Positions 1 through 13,642 of a stretch of 64,000 nucleotides of DNA are shown one piece after another (position 1 is the first letter of the stretch; each line of letters begins with the position of its first letter). Below the pieces are notes generated by a model that was not told where the DNA came from, did not search any database, and saw nothing but the letters and a program-made list of their open reading frames with translations. The translations under genes were made by a program, and so were the position numbers. Origin of the DNA: Pyrocephalus nanus (taxonomy: Eukaryota > Chordata > Aves > Passeriformes > Tyrannidae). Where the stretch lies: positions 79,955,843-80,019,842 of the forward strand of contig CM076260.1 in assembly GCA_038380795.1 (NCBI GenBank), given 5' to 3'.

Positions 1-370
1 CCATTCTCATAAAACAGAGGCTGAACGACCCTCTGATGCCAGTTCATGGGAGGGCCGGTTGCACAGCATCAGAGATGCACCAGCTCTCTGCAGAGATCAA
101 AGCATTGGTATTGTTAAACACTGATAGGAGTGGATGATGATCATACAGAGAGGCACTTTTTCTCAAATCCACAGATGGGTGGCATACCTTGCTTAATCCT
201 GATGTCCTCATGGTCTTTGATTTGTTACTCCACAGGCTTTTGCATTGGCAACACACAGCAGTTTTTTAAGACACAAGGCTGGACATTGCTAGCTATCATG
301 ATTTGAAACAGGTTTCCAAATAACTATAGCAAACAAAACTGTGAATGATTTGTTAGTGCAAAGTTAATAA

Positions 371-386
371 TCTCTCTCTCTCTCTT
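371..386 (+). repeat. (CT)n microsatellite
   Basis: Seven CT units; trivial simple repeat in AT-rich intergenic DNA. Confidence 0.85.
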
Positions 387-3300
387 GCATTTATTGTGTG
401 CTCATCCCAGGGTTATCAGAGCTTCCATACCTGCTCTTGGAAATAATAAACCATTTTATTATTGTCTTTATCTTTTATTCTTTCTCCTTCTCAAGCAACC
501 TTTCAAAAAAAACCCAAAAACACTCTTTTCCCTGAAAATGTAGCACTCTTTTACTAAACCAGTTGAAGTCAGTATGAATTTTGCCACCAGCTTTATAAAC
601 AGCAGTCTCGTGCTTACTTATGCAACATTTTGAAGCTCACAAAGGGCATGATGATTCTGCAAAGAATGGAGGTGCTGAAAGTGAAATAGTAGCAATTCAG
701 ATATAATATTTCAAACTACCTTCAAACACTCCTGGACAGCAAATAAAACACAACCCAAACCATCTTACTTTGAGTGGTCGTACTTAAGTATTGAGCAAAC
801 TTTATAATAATGGTAATAAATTGGTGCTTGAGGCAGTTTCAGCTACGTTACATATTCTCTATATACTATAGATATGGATGTATTCACCCTCTATATTGTA
901 TATGTATGTGTGTGAGTATTTACATGTAGCACACATACATATATGTTTTATGTATGCATAGATACTAACTTTTCTACGTTTTACTTCTTTCCCTCCCATA
1001 GCTGAAACTGCTGGTTACTAACATCCACATCATATTCTATGTATGAAGGATATAATTTATTTGTAAACTCAGGATGTTCTTGTTTTATAGAGTTGCTTGT
1101 ATTTTATAATTTATTTACACATGATGGTTGGAAATGCTTATCTAAGTGCTATGCATTGAAGTGTATGTTTGCTAAATCCATTTCACTCTGTCCGTGGCTA
1201 TGTTCTTTCTCATTTTAACAGTGATATAAAATAGGGCTAAGGAGGAGAGAAACTGATAGATATAGAACTTATGCTGGTCCCACCAGTGGGTAGTTCCAGA
1301 AGAGGATGTATCAGTAGTAGATATATATATTTTATCAACTAAATTTTATGGGGGAAAAAAAAGAAAGAACAGCATGAGGATAAGTTCAAAATGTGGAAAG
1401 TCACAGCCATTTTCAAGTTGGTCAACAAATGCATTGAGCCTTTTGCCATTAAAATTGTAAAGTTTATTGTTTGCTGGCTAAAAAATATCCTTTTTGTGGT
1501 ATCTGAGGTGTGAAACATTGTCAAAAATATGATGTCTGGAAAAAAAAATCAAACTATAGTGGCATTAAATGTTTACTTTTACCTTACCAATATATCTGCT
1601 TCCTCCTCCTGACTATTTCACTTTGAATGAGAAAATTTCATTACATTTATACCATGAAATGGCAGATAAGAAGGTGCTTTTGACCCAAAAAAGGACGTGC
1701 AATTATAATAGTGAGAGTAAGCAAGATCAAACCCGAAAATAAAACGACCAAAGGGGTTCTACCAAGCAAGTATTGCTGAGAAGCAAATTCACCAGAAAAC
1801 ACTCGGGAATTGCAGGGTTCAATAGCAATGACAGAAATATTACAAGCAAGCAGAGCACCACTAGCTTCTTCCCTGCTGCTGTCCAGAAACAGAAAGAAAA
1901 CATAGTCACAGGCCTGAATTAATCAGGCTTTTACAAAAGCTGGTTATGCATATGCGCCTCCCCACATCAGCAGAGTTTGGTCTGTCTGCGTCTGTGAGCA
2001 AGGGAAAAATCTGAGACCAAACAAATTATGTGTTCATAGGCATAATTTCTTGTCATCTCCAGGAATTGTGTCAGATTTTCCTTGGCCACCATGCAGGTAT
2101 GTAACACAACAGGGGAATAATAAAGAGTTTGTGTCTTGTGTCAAGACACGCTTCTCTCTCAGTGAGGCAATGGTGGCGGGTCCAGCTGACCCCTGGGTTG
2201 CTGCTAAGGTGTATACAATATCTTCTTGCCTTCAGCTCACATTTGTGTCATTCCCTGTCGATAACTGAGAGTGTGCCTCACATGCAGGACAAGATGTGAA
2301 TATGCTCTCTCTCTATGCCCACTAGCACCTGGTTTAGCCCTGATAAGGACACAGGTCTCTTCCTATTGGAAGGAAACAGCAAATCTTGCTTATCGTAGGG
2401 AAGGGGAAAAAAAAAAAAAAAGAGAAAATAATTTAAAATCTTCTTTAAGACACATCATGTGCTGGCAGATGATTCCCTTATATTCCCTACTTTAGGGGGG
2501 ACATGTTAGGGCACTAGGCATCTAAATGTTTGTTTAGCAGTTTGGTAAGAATTTAGTATAGTCCTTCTATCTTATTCTTCAGCTTGGTGGCAGAGCTAGC
2601 AGTCTCGGAGATGAGATATGCAGTCATCTATGGTGACCAGCTCTTACAAACAAAAATATTGAGGTGGCTACAGAGGCAAAGGCTGATGGTGGGGAGGAGA
2701 GAGTCTTGTCCTTCCCCCTCTACAGCAAGCCCTGTGACTGCAGTACTACCTTAGCTGTTGCCCCTGGGCCAGTGAATTTGCATGTTGTGCCACTCCACAG
2801 TAGCTGTAAATGAAGATAAACAGCCATTTCTTTTGTCTGTGGGCTGTTCAGAATAGCTCTGTTTTGCTCTGAAGAGCTAAAAGGCTTATTGCCTATTTTT
2901 GAGGTAATTTATCTTCATTGCTGTTATCATGCAGCCACATCAGTAGTAGAAACCCAAAGTGCCTTACAGTGACAAAACTAGAAAAATGGGTTAGTGCAAG
3001 TCCTAACCTGTGTCTAAGACAGAACTGATGGTGAGGCACTCTAGATGAGCTGGAAACAAAATCAATTCACTCATGATTTGATCTGGAGCCTTGCAGACCT
3101 CACTTCCAATTTGAGGCAAGACAGCAAGGAAAGATTTCGCTCACAGAGGGAGAGATGGGGCTCACACCTATCAAAAGGCTGGAATCCTCATAAGGCCTGC
3201 ATGAAATCGTTGGTGCTTCTTGTAAACCAATGCCCTATCCATGACCAAGTCTTGTCTTTACAACCAAAAACTTGCTGGACTAAAAATCAGAGGAGGGTTT

Positions 3301-3394
3301 AGCATAAAAACCTGATAGGCCCCATCTCCTTGTGGGGTACTGAATAAGCTCTCCAAGTACTGCAGAAGCAGGGTAAGGGGAAGTTCTTGCTAAA

Positions 3395-3545
3395 GGATAT
3401 TCCTCTCCCATATCCATCTGTAAAACAGGGTCCCAGGACCTCACCCTCACCTTGGCTGGCAGAAGTAGCTTCCTGGAAGCTGCTGAGGTGGAATGAGGTT
3501 AAGAAAATTCAGTTCTCAGTCACTGAGATGAACACAAAGTTAATG
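3395..3545 (+). mobile_element. possible MIR-like relic
   Basis: tatccatctgtaaaacaggg is followed by cctcaccctcacc, then gaggtggaatgaggttaag. This is the order found in the MIR 3' half (ccccatctgtaaaatgggg, cctacctcac, tgtgaggattaaatgag). It is a visual match only. Confidence 0.42.
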
Positions 3546-6063
3546 TTTAGTTCATCTAGAAAAGGCCATCTGTGGATTTTACATTTTATAGTATGTTAGG
3601 AGTCTTGACAGTTGCCAATCTGGCAGTCTTGGAGTCTGGCATCTGCTATTTAACCACTAAGCAATGCTTTGCTGGCTGTGACCACATGAATGCTCTACAC
3701 TGCTCAAAGACCACTTTCATAACCTACAAAACAAGTAGGTAGCTTGGAGGTCCTGTCTACTCCCAAGAACAATTCTGGCAAGTGCTGACCTGGGAGAAGC
3801 TTCAAGACAGCCAAAACTGGTCCCTCCCCAGTGGATGCTTGTCTAGGGAGAAACCTGCATTCATTTCCATATGCATTTGTATGTGCCTCTTCTGTGGACA
3901 CTTATAGCACAGGTTTGGCTGTCTTGCCTTCAGATTGAGGGTTTCATGCCAGCCAACTGGCAGCCAAACCTACTCAGCTGTGTGTGTCTGGCACATATCC
4001 ATCTTTCCATTTCTATTTTCTAGAGACTGAAGTGCTGCCAGACGTGTCAGTACTGTGTGTGGGACTCGGGGCTTGCTGCAGAGAGGAAGTCTCACACCTC
4101 GAGCTATGGGGGACCTTTGTCACTCACTTTAAAAGGAGCAGGGTCTGTCCTCGTCCCTTTCTCATTCTTGCTCATCTTCATTCTCTGAATGACAGGAAAC
4201 CAGGGAGATGGGAGAAAACTTTGACATTTTCCTATATTTAGTTTGTCAGTACATGAATTGCTCATTGTAGCTACAATAAGGAAGAGGCGGGGGAGCACAA
4301 AAGCCACCCCGCTCGCTGGGCTGTGCTCTGCAGACTACTCCATAGTGGTGCTGTTGGATGCTCTGTGCCAGTTCAGCACTGCCCCTCATAAACAGAAACA
4401 AGAGCTCACGGTGGTGCAAAGGAGTAGCAGTGCTCCTACCCACCTTGTCTTTCAGGGCCTGTCCATGCTGAGCAGCCCAGCTGCCTGATTTTATTTAAGA
4501 GCAAGCTGCCTGCTGCTTGTGTATTTATTTGATGGAAACCTCACTGAGGGAGTCAAGCAAGACACAGTAACTGTAACAGCATTTTCTCCTAATTTCCAAG
4601 GACAATAGAAGGCATGGCAATTACCTAATAATAAGAAAGATAACAGCTGGCTCCTGGCCCTGGGGCTAGTGACTCTTGCAGCCCTGGGGACTGGTGTAGC
4701 TCTGAGTTTCCAGAGGCTCAAAGAGTATTTCTGAGGGTTAAATGTAAAGCCATTAAGATATTGTGAAATCCACAGAAAAGCTTCTGGACAGCCTCTAAGC
4801 ATTGGCATTGCAGAGTTTGCATCCACTGGACTCTCTTTTTTCTGCTGTCAAGGCCAAAACAACAGGAGCACCCATTCCAGTCTCCTTCACAATCAGCATT
4901 GTAGTGGCATGAAGGGGTCTGCAGAGAGGTCAGTCACAGGAACAAACACAATCTGCGTACTAAATAAACCTGTAGCCTAGCAAGAGGTCCTTGCACCTGA
5001 AATCTGTCATGGGGATTGCAGTTATTGGGAGGGTACAGGGGCACTGAAATACTTCCACAGTGAAAAAATTGTTCTGGACCTGGTATCTCCACCCAGTAGA
5101 ATCACCTAGCCACCAATGCCTTGTTCTACGAAAAACTTATTTATTGCTCCTCTAAACAACGCCTGGCTTGCTTTTATGTCCTGTTAGTAGCTTGCTTTCC
5201 CAATTTTTTCCATAAATTTGCAACATATAATGGCCCAAGAGGCAGGTTTCCGAGTTCCTTTTGGCAGGTTAGTGTAGCCACCAAAGTCAAGGCATGTGAG
5301 GCTCCCTAGGAGCTCATTGCAAAGCTCTCTATCTGTAGTTTCTTATTAAGGTGCTTTCAAGGCTGTTCTGAGCTGACCCTTTTCACCACTGTACATCACA
5401 CAGGCAATAGGACAGTGATGTTACTGACACACAGCCCCCAAGACACATTCAGTACAATTTGGTTACAAACTTCTCCTCCAGTTTGTAATGGAGAACAGTG
5501 CTGCTGGAGCATGGACAAGGCAGCACTATGCCACACAGAGTAGACAAAGGGAATGGCAGAACCCATCCAAGTTCATAGAGACAGGAGGCCATTCACAGAT
5601 GTTTCAGCAATTTAAGAACAGAGTGATACCAGGTGAATTGTAGAGAAGATGATCATAATGGTGCATCACTCACCCCTCCAAAGGCATAAGACATACAATG
5701 GTACTGCCTGGCCAGAGGCCCCTGGGGCAGAGATAGAATTTCATTTTGGGATTCATTTCGTTGACTCACTGAAAGCAGAAAACCCACTGAGTTCAGGGGA
5801 TAAAAACAAACAAACAGAGCAACCCTCTATAACCTAATAGTTATGTCAAAGCCAGCTATGAAGATTTAGGCTGTTACTTCCCCTCCTTAAACAGGAACTT
5901 TAAGTAAAACTGACCCTTATGCTAAGCCATTTTGACCTCTTCATAAGCTCTCCTCATAAAGTGTGGAGGCTATTATACTGCCTTATCTTGCTAGGATTGT
6001 AAACCTTTGAGCTCCAAATTCTATGACACTAGAAATTCTTCCCAGGGATATACAGAGTAGAGC

Positions 6064-6114
6064 TTCTTTTCTTTTTCTTTTTCTTTTTCTTTTTCTTTTT
6101 CTTTTTTTTTTTTT
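6064..6114 (+). repeat. (CTTTTT)n hexanucleotide array, 51 bp
   Basis: Six or seven copies of CTTTTT end in a run of 14 T. It has the same unit and orientation as the arrays at 9753 and 30074. Confidence 0.97.
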
Positions 6115-9100
6115 AAGCATACAGTAAGGTAACTTGTAATTAAACCCAAAATAATCAGTGTGTTTCAGATGGTAAAGGTATAAACCCATTTCAGTAAGGA
6201 ATCCTACACCTGACCACATATTGGAAGCTTTGGTTGGCTGCAGGACCATGCTGGCTGGTCAGGAGCTGGCCCACTGGCTGCAAGAAAGTTCATGTTGTGC
6301 CTGAGGTGTACAGCAGGGCTGGGTGAAGACTGGCATAGGGACACTGGTGCAAAACTTGGCTTTCTCTGCCTAGGACAGTCTACTGGCCTGAGGAAATGCA
6401 GGATTTCCACCATTTTCATCTGGTAGGCTGAGTAAGCTTTTTCGTAAGAGTTGTAGATGGTAGAGGGCATTCCAGCCTAATGATAACAAGATTCTCTTTC
6501 CTTGGCTGCCTTTTGCAGACCTCCTCCACAAGTGTGCCCAGGTGGCAAAGCCCTCCTCCACACACTGATGGTGGCAGCTGAGCCTGAACCTCTGCATCCT
6601 CCTTTGCAGGGCTGGGGGAAAGGCAGGTGATGCCAGACAATGCCTGGCTCAGCCTGTACCAGAGAGCAGCAGGCACAAAATAGCTGCTGTGACTCAAAGC
6701 CAGTGAAGGAGTTTGGAACTTGTCCTGCTTAACTGTTGCTCTCTGACACTTGCCAAGAGTGAAACAGCAAGCTAAACATTTCCATGCCAATTCAGAAATT
6801 TTTTCTTTTTAATAGAGCTTTTTGCTCACTGTTCCCTCCCTCCTCCCCCCTCAACAGGAGTTGGACACTTGATATCTTTTTACAAGGGTAAAACCTTCAC
6901 AGCTTCAAGAGCAGCGGCCCCTGTTGAGAGGCTGCATCACTGGCAGAGCAGGACATAAAGTAGGCAGTGAGGAAAGTGCCGATTTCTCTGCGATGTAGAG
7001 CAGGGAAAAGGGAAGCTCCCTAAGGCTTGCTGCAGTGAGAGGTGGACAGCCTCAAAAAAACACACCAAGGCACCTTTGTCCTATATAGAGGAAAATGCTA
7101 CATGCTCTGGAGTTGGCTTTGGCACATTGCTGCATTCCCCACATGTAAAGGAAAGGTGTTGCTGAAAGCATCACATCAGGCAGGAATAAAATCCTTGCCT
7201 TTGCCTCCCTTGGCTCCTCATTTGGCTCTGGTCTGAACTGGGATACCTGCCCAGCTAAGTGACTGTCTGATAGGTCTTGGTAAAGAGGCAAGACACCCAG
7301 CTAAAAGCCCATTTGGCCCACAGGCTAGATGTGAGCAAGTCTGCAGGGCTTCAGAGTTCTAAACCCCTGTCAATTCTGCAGCTCTGCAAACACCAACCAA
7401 GCAAAGCAGCCTTTTTCCAACTCACAAACAGGACAAGTTCCTTACTTGCTCACAGCAGCCAATAACCATCATTTCATGTGATTTAGCAGCAGATTTCAAA
7501 GGGCTTTTTCACAGCAGAGGAGATGTTGATCTATTTATGAGCTCCTCTACATTGGAAGGACATGTGTTGCCAAGGCTTTAGATTTTAATGGTAAAACAGA
7601 CAGTTTTGTGGCATGGGTGTATCACAGTCACATTACATAGACTGCAGAAAGTGCTTTGGGGCTCCAGTGAAATGAATTTGGACAATGCCCATCTGAAGGA
7701 TTTTCATCCATTTTCCCATTTGCCAGCCATAAATAAGGCAGCATCCTTGCCTGGTGGCTGGCCGGTTGCCTCATCCCAGACTTGGGATCATTATTCCTCT
7801 GGTCTTTGAAGAAAACACAAATTATATAACAGTCCCCACAGAAAACATTTGGTAATAGTGAAAAAAAGAGAAGTCTTTATATAACCTCATTATTCTGACC
7901 TTTAAAAGTATCATTATTTACTGGTTTGCTCAACCACAGATGTTCAGAAATTAATATTCCCAACTCATTCGTATTCCTGACATCATGATAGGGAACATCA
8001 TTCCCCAGCAACGATATTCTGATCGCTGTCCTATATAGAGTATAATCCAGGTACAAACATCAATGACATTAAAAAGAATAGAAATCCAGACATTGCCAGT
8101 ACCTCTTTGAAGATTTTCTCCCCAGAGCTTGACATGACTTTCAAGGAGACTGACGTACAACAAGGGCCCTTGCATCCAAATGGGGGAGTGCAAGAAGCAG
8201 AGGCAACCCCCCAGCAGTGACTGCTCTGTTCCTTGCAGTCCCCATCACCTTTGCTACTCCAGTTCCCAGACCACCAGCTATCCTGCAGGTGTATGGCTAC
8301 TGCTATACGTATGGAGTATGACGAGAAATTCCTCCCTGAAGTGGTGTGATGCCTGAAACTCTCTCCCAAGGTCACAACAGCCTTTCCATCCTGCAGGCTC
8401 CTGCAGTGTGCTGCTGCTGGTGGGAGGGATGGCACTCCCATGGCTTTATAATGCATCACTTTGAGTGTTCCCAGCTCAGCAAGGAACAGCTCAAGGAGGA
8501 TCAGGCCAGACCTCTTCTCTACGTGCTTCATCATGGGATGCTCAGCACCACACTCAGCATCTAGTGCAACAGGAAGACAACACAAAAAATACTTCACTGA
8601 AAGGAACTTCATTAAAAGTAAATAGGCAAGAACAGCATAGAGCAGAGCATAAGGCTTGGGGGAGGGGAAGAGTGGAGCTCTGCTAATTTTCTCATCAGAC
8701 GCCCTCCTCTATTACCGTCTCATGGCTCCTGCTCTGAAAGTCAAGTGGAATTGTCAAGAGGAATCACCTGTGATTTAAAGAGCAGTTTTCCTCCAAGAGG
8801 TATGTAAAATTGCCACCTTCCTATTTGGAGCCTCTAGGGACTGGGAATCAGAGCTGCTGAATTGGAGGGGCGGAGGAAGAAAGTACCACACTTTCCTCTA
8901 CTCTTGTCAGCCCTTAGCTGAAATGGAGATGGGGGAGCAGGCTCCTTAGCTCCAGCTAAGGGGACTAGCAAATGCTGCCTGCCTGGAGGGGATGCAGGGG
9001 AAGATGGAGGGGAATCTTAAGCATGGAAGAGTCTGCATGATTATTCTCTTCCTCCTGTCCTGGGGGCAAGGAAATCAGAAGAAGAGATTGTACTCTGTCC

Positions 9101-9752
9101 TGATTTAGGCATCTTTGGAGTTAAAATGGACTCAGGCAGGATGCTTCAGCCCTGCCTTTTTGACACATGCCCCATCAGAATTTGGTTAACAAGGAGCTGG
9201 AGCATCTGAGGCTGCTGAAAAGCTTGTGTGTATGTGCATTTCTGCGTGTGCCTGTCTCTATGGCTATATAGAGATATATTTAAAAGAAGGTTAATTGGTC
9301 TCCTGGGAACTATAAAGAACCTGTTAGGTTCCTCTGTGTGAGCAGTGACTGTATGAAGCCTAATTACTAAGCCTGAGTTATTCTTTTTTATTTTGGAGGG
9401 GGGAAGGAATCTCTAAGGTCCTTATTAAAACCTACGAAAAGTCTAAAGCATGATGGAATTAGAATTGATTTGTCCATGTTGATACAAGTGCAGAGAAAAT
9501 AAAAACATTGAACTTTCCCCATGAAATACTAATAGGGGTCATATAGGCCTGGCTTATACACCACTATTGTGGGGATAAACAAACACTGTGCTGAATGGCA
9601 AGAATTGAAGACCACAGGATTTCACATGAGGTGCACTTAAGCTTAGAGCAGGGAAAATGTACACTTGGATGTTCTTGTAGGGAACATTTTACAAAACAGC
9701 CATACTAAACGTATGTTTGGGATAATTAGATTTGTAAAATCAGAAATAAATA

Positions 9753-9776
9753 TTTTTCTTTTTCTTTTTCTTTTTC

Positions 9777-9807
<31 letters not shown>

Positions 9808-9982
9808 TTTCTTTTTCTTTTTCTTTTTCTTTTTCTTTTTCTTTTTCTTTTTCTTTTTCTTTTTCTTTTTCTTTTTCTTTTTCTTTTTCTTTTTCTTTTT
9901 CTTTTTCTTTTTCTTTTTTCTTTTTCTTTTTCTTTTTCTTTTTCTTTTTCTTTTTCTTTTCTTTTTTCTTTTTCTTTTTCTT
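9753..9982 (+). repeat. (CTTTTT)n hexanucleotide array, 230 bp
   Basis: About 38 copies of CTTTTT lie on the plus strand, giving (AAAAAG)n on the minus strand. A few units have an added or lost T near 9777-9790, 9913-9920 and 9958-9968. The lysine/arginine-rich and phenylalanine/leucine-rich open frames over it are artefacts of the repeat. The pure purine/pyrimidine asymmetry with mirror symmetry could favour triplex DNA; that is general knowledge, not tested here. Confidence 0.99.
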
Positions 9983-10039
9983 AACAGTGAGGAGCTATTT
10001 CCCAAGGATTCTCAATGACAAAACCCAAGTGTGGACATC

Positions 10040-10140
10040 TAACCCTGTCTGATTTGCCCAAGGTCAGCCACAGTTTCTGGTGCAGCAGAGAAGACAAACC
10101 AGAACTCCATGTCCATTACTTTAAGACCTTTCTTCTTCTC
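10040..10140 (-). mobile_element. MIR-like relic beside the large CTTTTT array
   Basis: The plus strand has gatttgcccaaggtcagcca, then cagcagagaagacaaaccag and aactccatg, ending in a tttaagacc-like piece. This follows the complement of MIR (acttgcccaaggtcacacag, tggcagagc..gaa..gaaccc, aggtctc, ttaaccactagacc). The match is good for the 16 bp around GCCCAAGGTCA and fair elsewhere. Confidence 0.6.
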
Positions 10141-13019
10141 CTTGGCTTATGGGAGATTTAATTCTGATTCAGGAAAAAAATCCTCATAATTGGCACAACC
10201 TCTGTGAAAAATTGAACTCTGTTCATTAGGAGCTTTGCAGTGGCCAGGGACTGTTTGGAATATACTGTGAAGAAAACAGGCTCTGTATTTCATAAATGTG
10301 CTATGTAAAAAAATAACAAGCCTAAGAAAAGCTTGCTTAAAAAAACCTAACCATCAGAGACTTGGGTTAGAGTGAGAAGCAGAAAAAGGGCTGAGTAGTG
10401 GATGAGTTTTGTTGGCATAAACTCATGCAAAATAGACTTCACACACACGTTGATAGACTCAAAGAGGTCAAAGCTCTAAAAAAGTGGTTTACTGCATTGT
10501 CTTACATTCTACTGCTGCTACTGTGTATGCAAGCTCTGTTTGCCAAGAGCCTGGAGATTTTTTACTTCAGCATCAGGTCAGCACCCCTCGAGGGGCAGGG
10601 ATACAGAGAATTATGCCATGCTCAAAGAAATAGCCCAATTGAGTGAACTTTTTTTTTTATTTTTTAAGACAAATGTTTTGTTCGACTATAATCAGTTTTT
10701 CTTAGCAAAACTGTATAATCCCCCATGTTTTTTTCCTGTGTCCTGGTACTGCTTTTTGTCCAAATACATACTACTATTCATTTCTTCTCCCTCTAAGCCC
10801 AATCTAACATTGTTTTTCCTGGACTCATTTAAGGAATAGTGACAAAACAAAAATAACTCAAAATGTATTCCTAAAACTTGAGGTGAACCCAAATTACCAT
10901 TGCTTTCCGAAAGGCACTGGAAAAGCCTCCAACCTGTGGGAAGCAAGCAGCAAGACTGCCAGCATTACAGATAATGTTGCAGTCTGCCTCTTTCTGACTT
11001 TAGCATCTCTATCTCACCAAACTAATACCACCACCTGAAAAATTTGACAGATATTACTCGTGAAAACTGAAACATGATGTCTGTGCAAAGATAAGATTAC
11101 TTGATTTGAAATGAGTGCTTATCTAATGTTCCCTCCTCGCTGGCACGTTTCCTTGCTACTGCACTTTCAAACGATGCATTTAGGTAAATGTCTCTACAAT
11201 CGTGGGCCAGCATTCTGTGCAGAAAACAGGCTGGAGTGAGACCACTGGGAGACAAAATCTGCCCACAACAGCCTCCCCTGCAGCACTCTCAGCCCTGCTG
11301 GTGGTATTAGTGCATGGGAATCTCCAAGGGAAACTGCTCAGTAAATGACTGAAACCAACCAGAAAACATGACTCTTACCTTGGCCAAGCTGAAAGAAGTG
11401 TAAGATTGGCATCAACAGTAATGAATATAAAGCATGGTTTATGCCCCCACACTAGAAAGCCTTCCCAGAGAAGGCCAGGCAGGGCAGGCAATGCAGTGGT
11501 GCCCTTGAGCCACAAACCAACCCAGTGCTGTTTTGTTTCCTTGCATTGCTCAGTGGGCTGTGGATGGATTTACAACAGCCCTGCACTCTCAGCAGCCCAC
11601 TTGCTGTTGTTTCGCTCTACAGCCGACACACCATGTTCCTTCTCCATTTCCTGTTCCGGCAGCTCTTGGAAGTGTTTAATTCATTACCTTTTATCTAAGC
11701 GTCTTCTTAGACCTTAGAGAAGACCACTGCTGGAGAGAAAATCCCACTGTAGGTAGGCGCTTCAGCTTGATGTAAGGTGGCTGTTCTCATCTGACATCAG
11801 GTAACTGCCTCTCCCCTAGCACTCACCTTTCCCTGCTATTGTGCTTGGAGCATTGAGGTGTCCTTGTACCAGAAGCCCCAGGAAACAGTGCTCCAGTTCA
11901 TACATACAGATGTGTCTGTTTGCTTGAGAGTTGGCAGACCGTCTCCCAGTACATGCTGCATAAACTAACGCATCATCTTACCTTACGTTAAGTCCTTTCC
12001 ATTTGAATATCCTAGTACTAGATACGTAATCACAACATAAGCATCACCTTTAGTCAAAAATCACATAAATTCTAATATGCATGTGCCCCTTTAAAACCTA
12101 AAAATAGCTCTAGAAGACTGAGTTCCCCTCACATTTTCTGGTTGTCCATCAGCGATGCCAGTACTTTGTCAGAAATCCCAATAAATGCAAAGGTCTGACC
12201 TTTTCCCCCAGACAATTTCCTTTTCCTAATAGCAGGAAGACCCAACCAAGCAGTGAATTTCTGTGAGGATTACTGCACTTCTTGGGTGGCTGATATGACT
12301 TGGCCTCTGGCACCAAGCCATGCTACGTACTCCAGAAATGCACTGCATTTCCTAGGTTATTGCTTGCCTATTACTGCCGGGCAAGTGAACGCTCCATACG
12401 CTGGAACAAATTCAAATGCCTTGAAAGGAGATATCTTCCTCAGCATTGTGCTGTGGCTGTAAATTACGCCCAGAGTGTTCATTTTCTTTTTAAATGTGTT
12501 CTCATCGTGTAATAATTAATGGTGTCAAGTTACTGGTGTGAAAAAAGCCTGACTTCACAACAACGATGGATTAATGAGGTAACAGTCATGGCTGGAGTAG
12601 CAGCAGTAAATTGTTAGAGAGGAGCAACATACCTGAAGCAATACTTTCCAAGTCCTTAAATTATTTAGGTTGCAGTGTTCCTCATAAATATTTGGCTTTT
12701 GTTAATATTTGTTTCTGTGTCAAAAATGGAAGTCAACAGCTGTGTCAAGAAAAACTCTCTTGCTGATAGCATGGAGAAATGGGGTGCCTGTGCTTTCCAA
12801 GACATCCTTCTCTTCCTTGTGGATGACAGCTTTCATCGTAAGACTCTGGGCTTCACTATTTGGGGAAATGACATTCAAACCCCACAGACTCAGAAAGGTC
12901 TAGAAATCATACCACTGAGCTCACAGGCCCCAATCTCTCTGTTTTTAAAAGTGGTATGAAGTAAAAAAACCTTAAAGGAGGTGTAACAGGGAGAAAGCAG
13001 ATTAAGCAATTTCCACAGA

Positions 13020-13642
13020 TACACTTTTGATAAGATTTTTTTATTCAATCCATTTTAATATGAAATATTGTAACATAAGAAATGCAAGAAGAAGAGGGAC
13101 AGAGTGCTGAAGATACATTGGGAGGGATGAAAATCTCATTTAGAACATTGGGAAACTTATTTGATGTCAAAGGGCACTGAATCAGGCTTCTGGAAACCAT
13201 ATCTAAGGTCAAGGCAAAGGCAAAAAGAATATTCTCTGCAATTATAATGCGTCTGACATGAGATTCTTAATTGCTGGCATAAACTGATATAAAAATTGAC
13301 TGCTTATATCAATGGAATTAGATCAGTTTGTAACTGATGAAGAGTCTGTATGCATTTCCCAATTCTTTTTATCAATTAAATTAGGTGTTGTAAATTGATA
13401 ATGAGGTATTGTCAATTAGATTGATGATAGGAGCAAAAAATCCTCAGAAAATCACAGGAATTCCTCCAAACATGAAGTCAACTCAAATTATACAACAAAA
13501 CTAATAAAACTTTAACTTTTTTTTACAGCAAATAGGTCTTAGGGAAAAGACACTAACATCATCAGGAAGCTTCACAATGAAATAAAAATAATTTCATTTT
13601 CTTTCTCCTTGAATATTTTGTTTTCCAGACTAGAGATTATTT
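13020..13642 (-). other. SMYD3: probable SMYD3 3' UTR
   Basis: This is the stretch after the SMYD3 stop codon in the direction of transcription, running down to a candidate poly(A) signal about 600 nt away. It is AU-rich and has no convincing open frame. It contains several ATCAATT/AATTGAT-type elements, including an inverted pair. The lower boundary is inferred from the poly(A) signal at 13045-13040 and is only accurate to about 20-30 nt. A shorter or longer UTR is possible. Confidence 0.55.
13040..13045 (-). promoter_or_regulatory. SMYD3: candidate SMYD3 poly(A) signal AATAAA
   Basis: TTTATT on the plus strand reads AATAAA on the minus strand. It is the first canonical signal I find downstream of the SMYD3 stop. 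An ATTAAA variant lies just upstream, around 13055. The minus strand below 13000 is U-rich, as expected of a downstream element. Position and context support it, but there is no transcript evidence. Confidence 0.5.

Larger units (their letters stand above)
1..13019. other. intergenic region downstream of SMYD3, no supported gene
   Basis: No frame here resembles a protein I know. The longest non-repeat frame is minus 8031-8612 (193 codons), with no recognisable domain. Parts near 2600-9000 are moderately GC-rich, which lengthens chance frames. Contents I can name are a (CT)n run at 371-386, an AT/GT-rich patch at about 860-960, a MIR-like relic near 3400, two CTTTTT arrays, and a MIR-like relic beside the larger array. 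In mammals KIF26B lies on this side of SMYD3 with its 3' end facing it. I find no KIF26B coding exon, though an unrecognised 3' UTR cannot be excluded. Confidence 0.7.

Noticed and set aside
8031..8612. 193-codon minus-strand open frame
   Set aside because: There is no recognisable domain, no plausible splice or promoter context, and low-complexity composition. In 128 kb of double-stranded reading one frame of this length is expected by chance, especially in a locally GC-richer stretch.
9643..10018. Lysine-rich and phenylalanine-rich 117-120-codon frames
   Set aside because: They are translations of the CTTTTT array in different frames. The same applies at 5983-6249 and 29955-30273.
1..13019. 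Expected KIF26B 3' end
   Set aside because: Mammalian gene order suggests it may lie on this side, but no frame here looks like KIF26B coding sequence, so it is not annotated.
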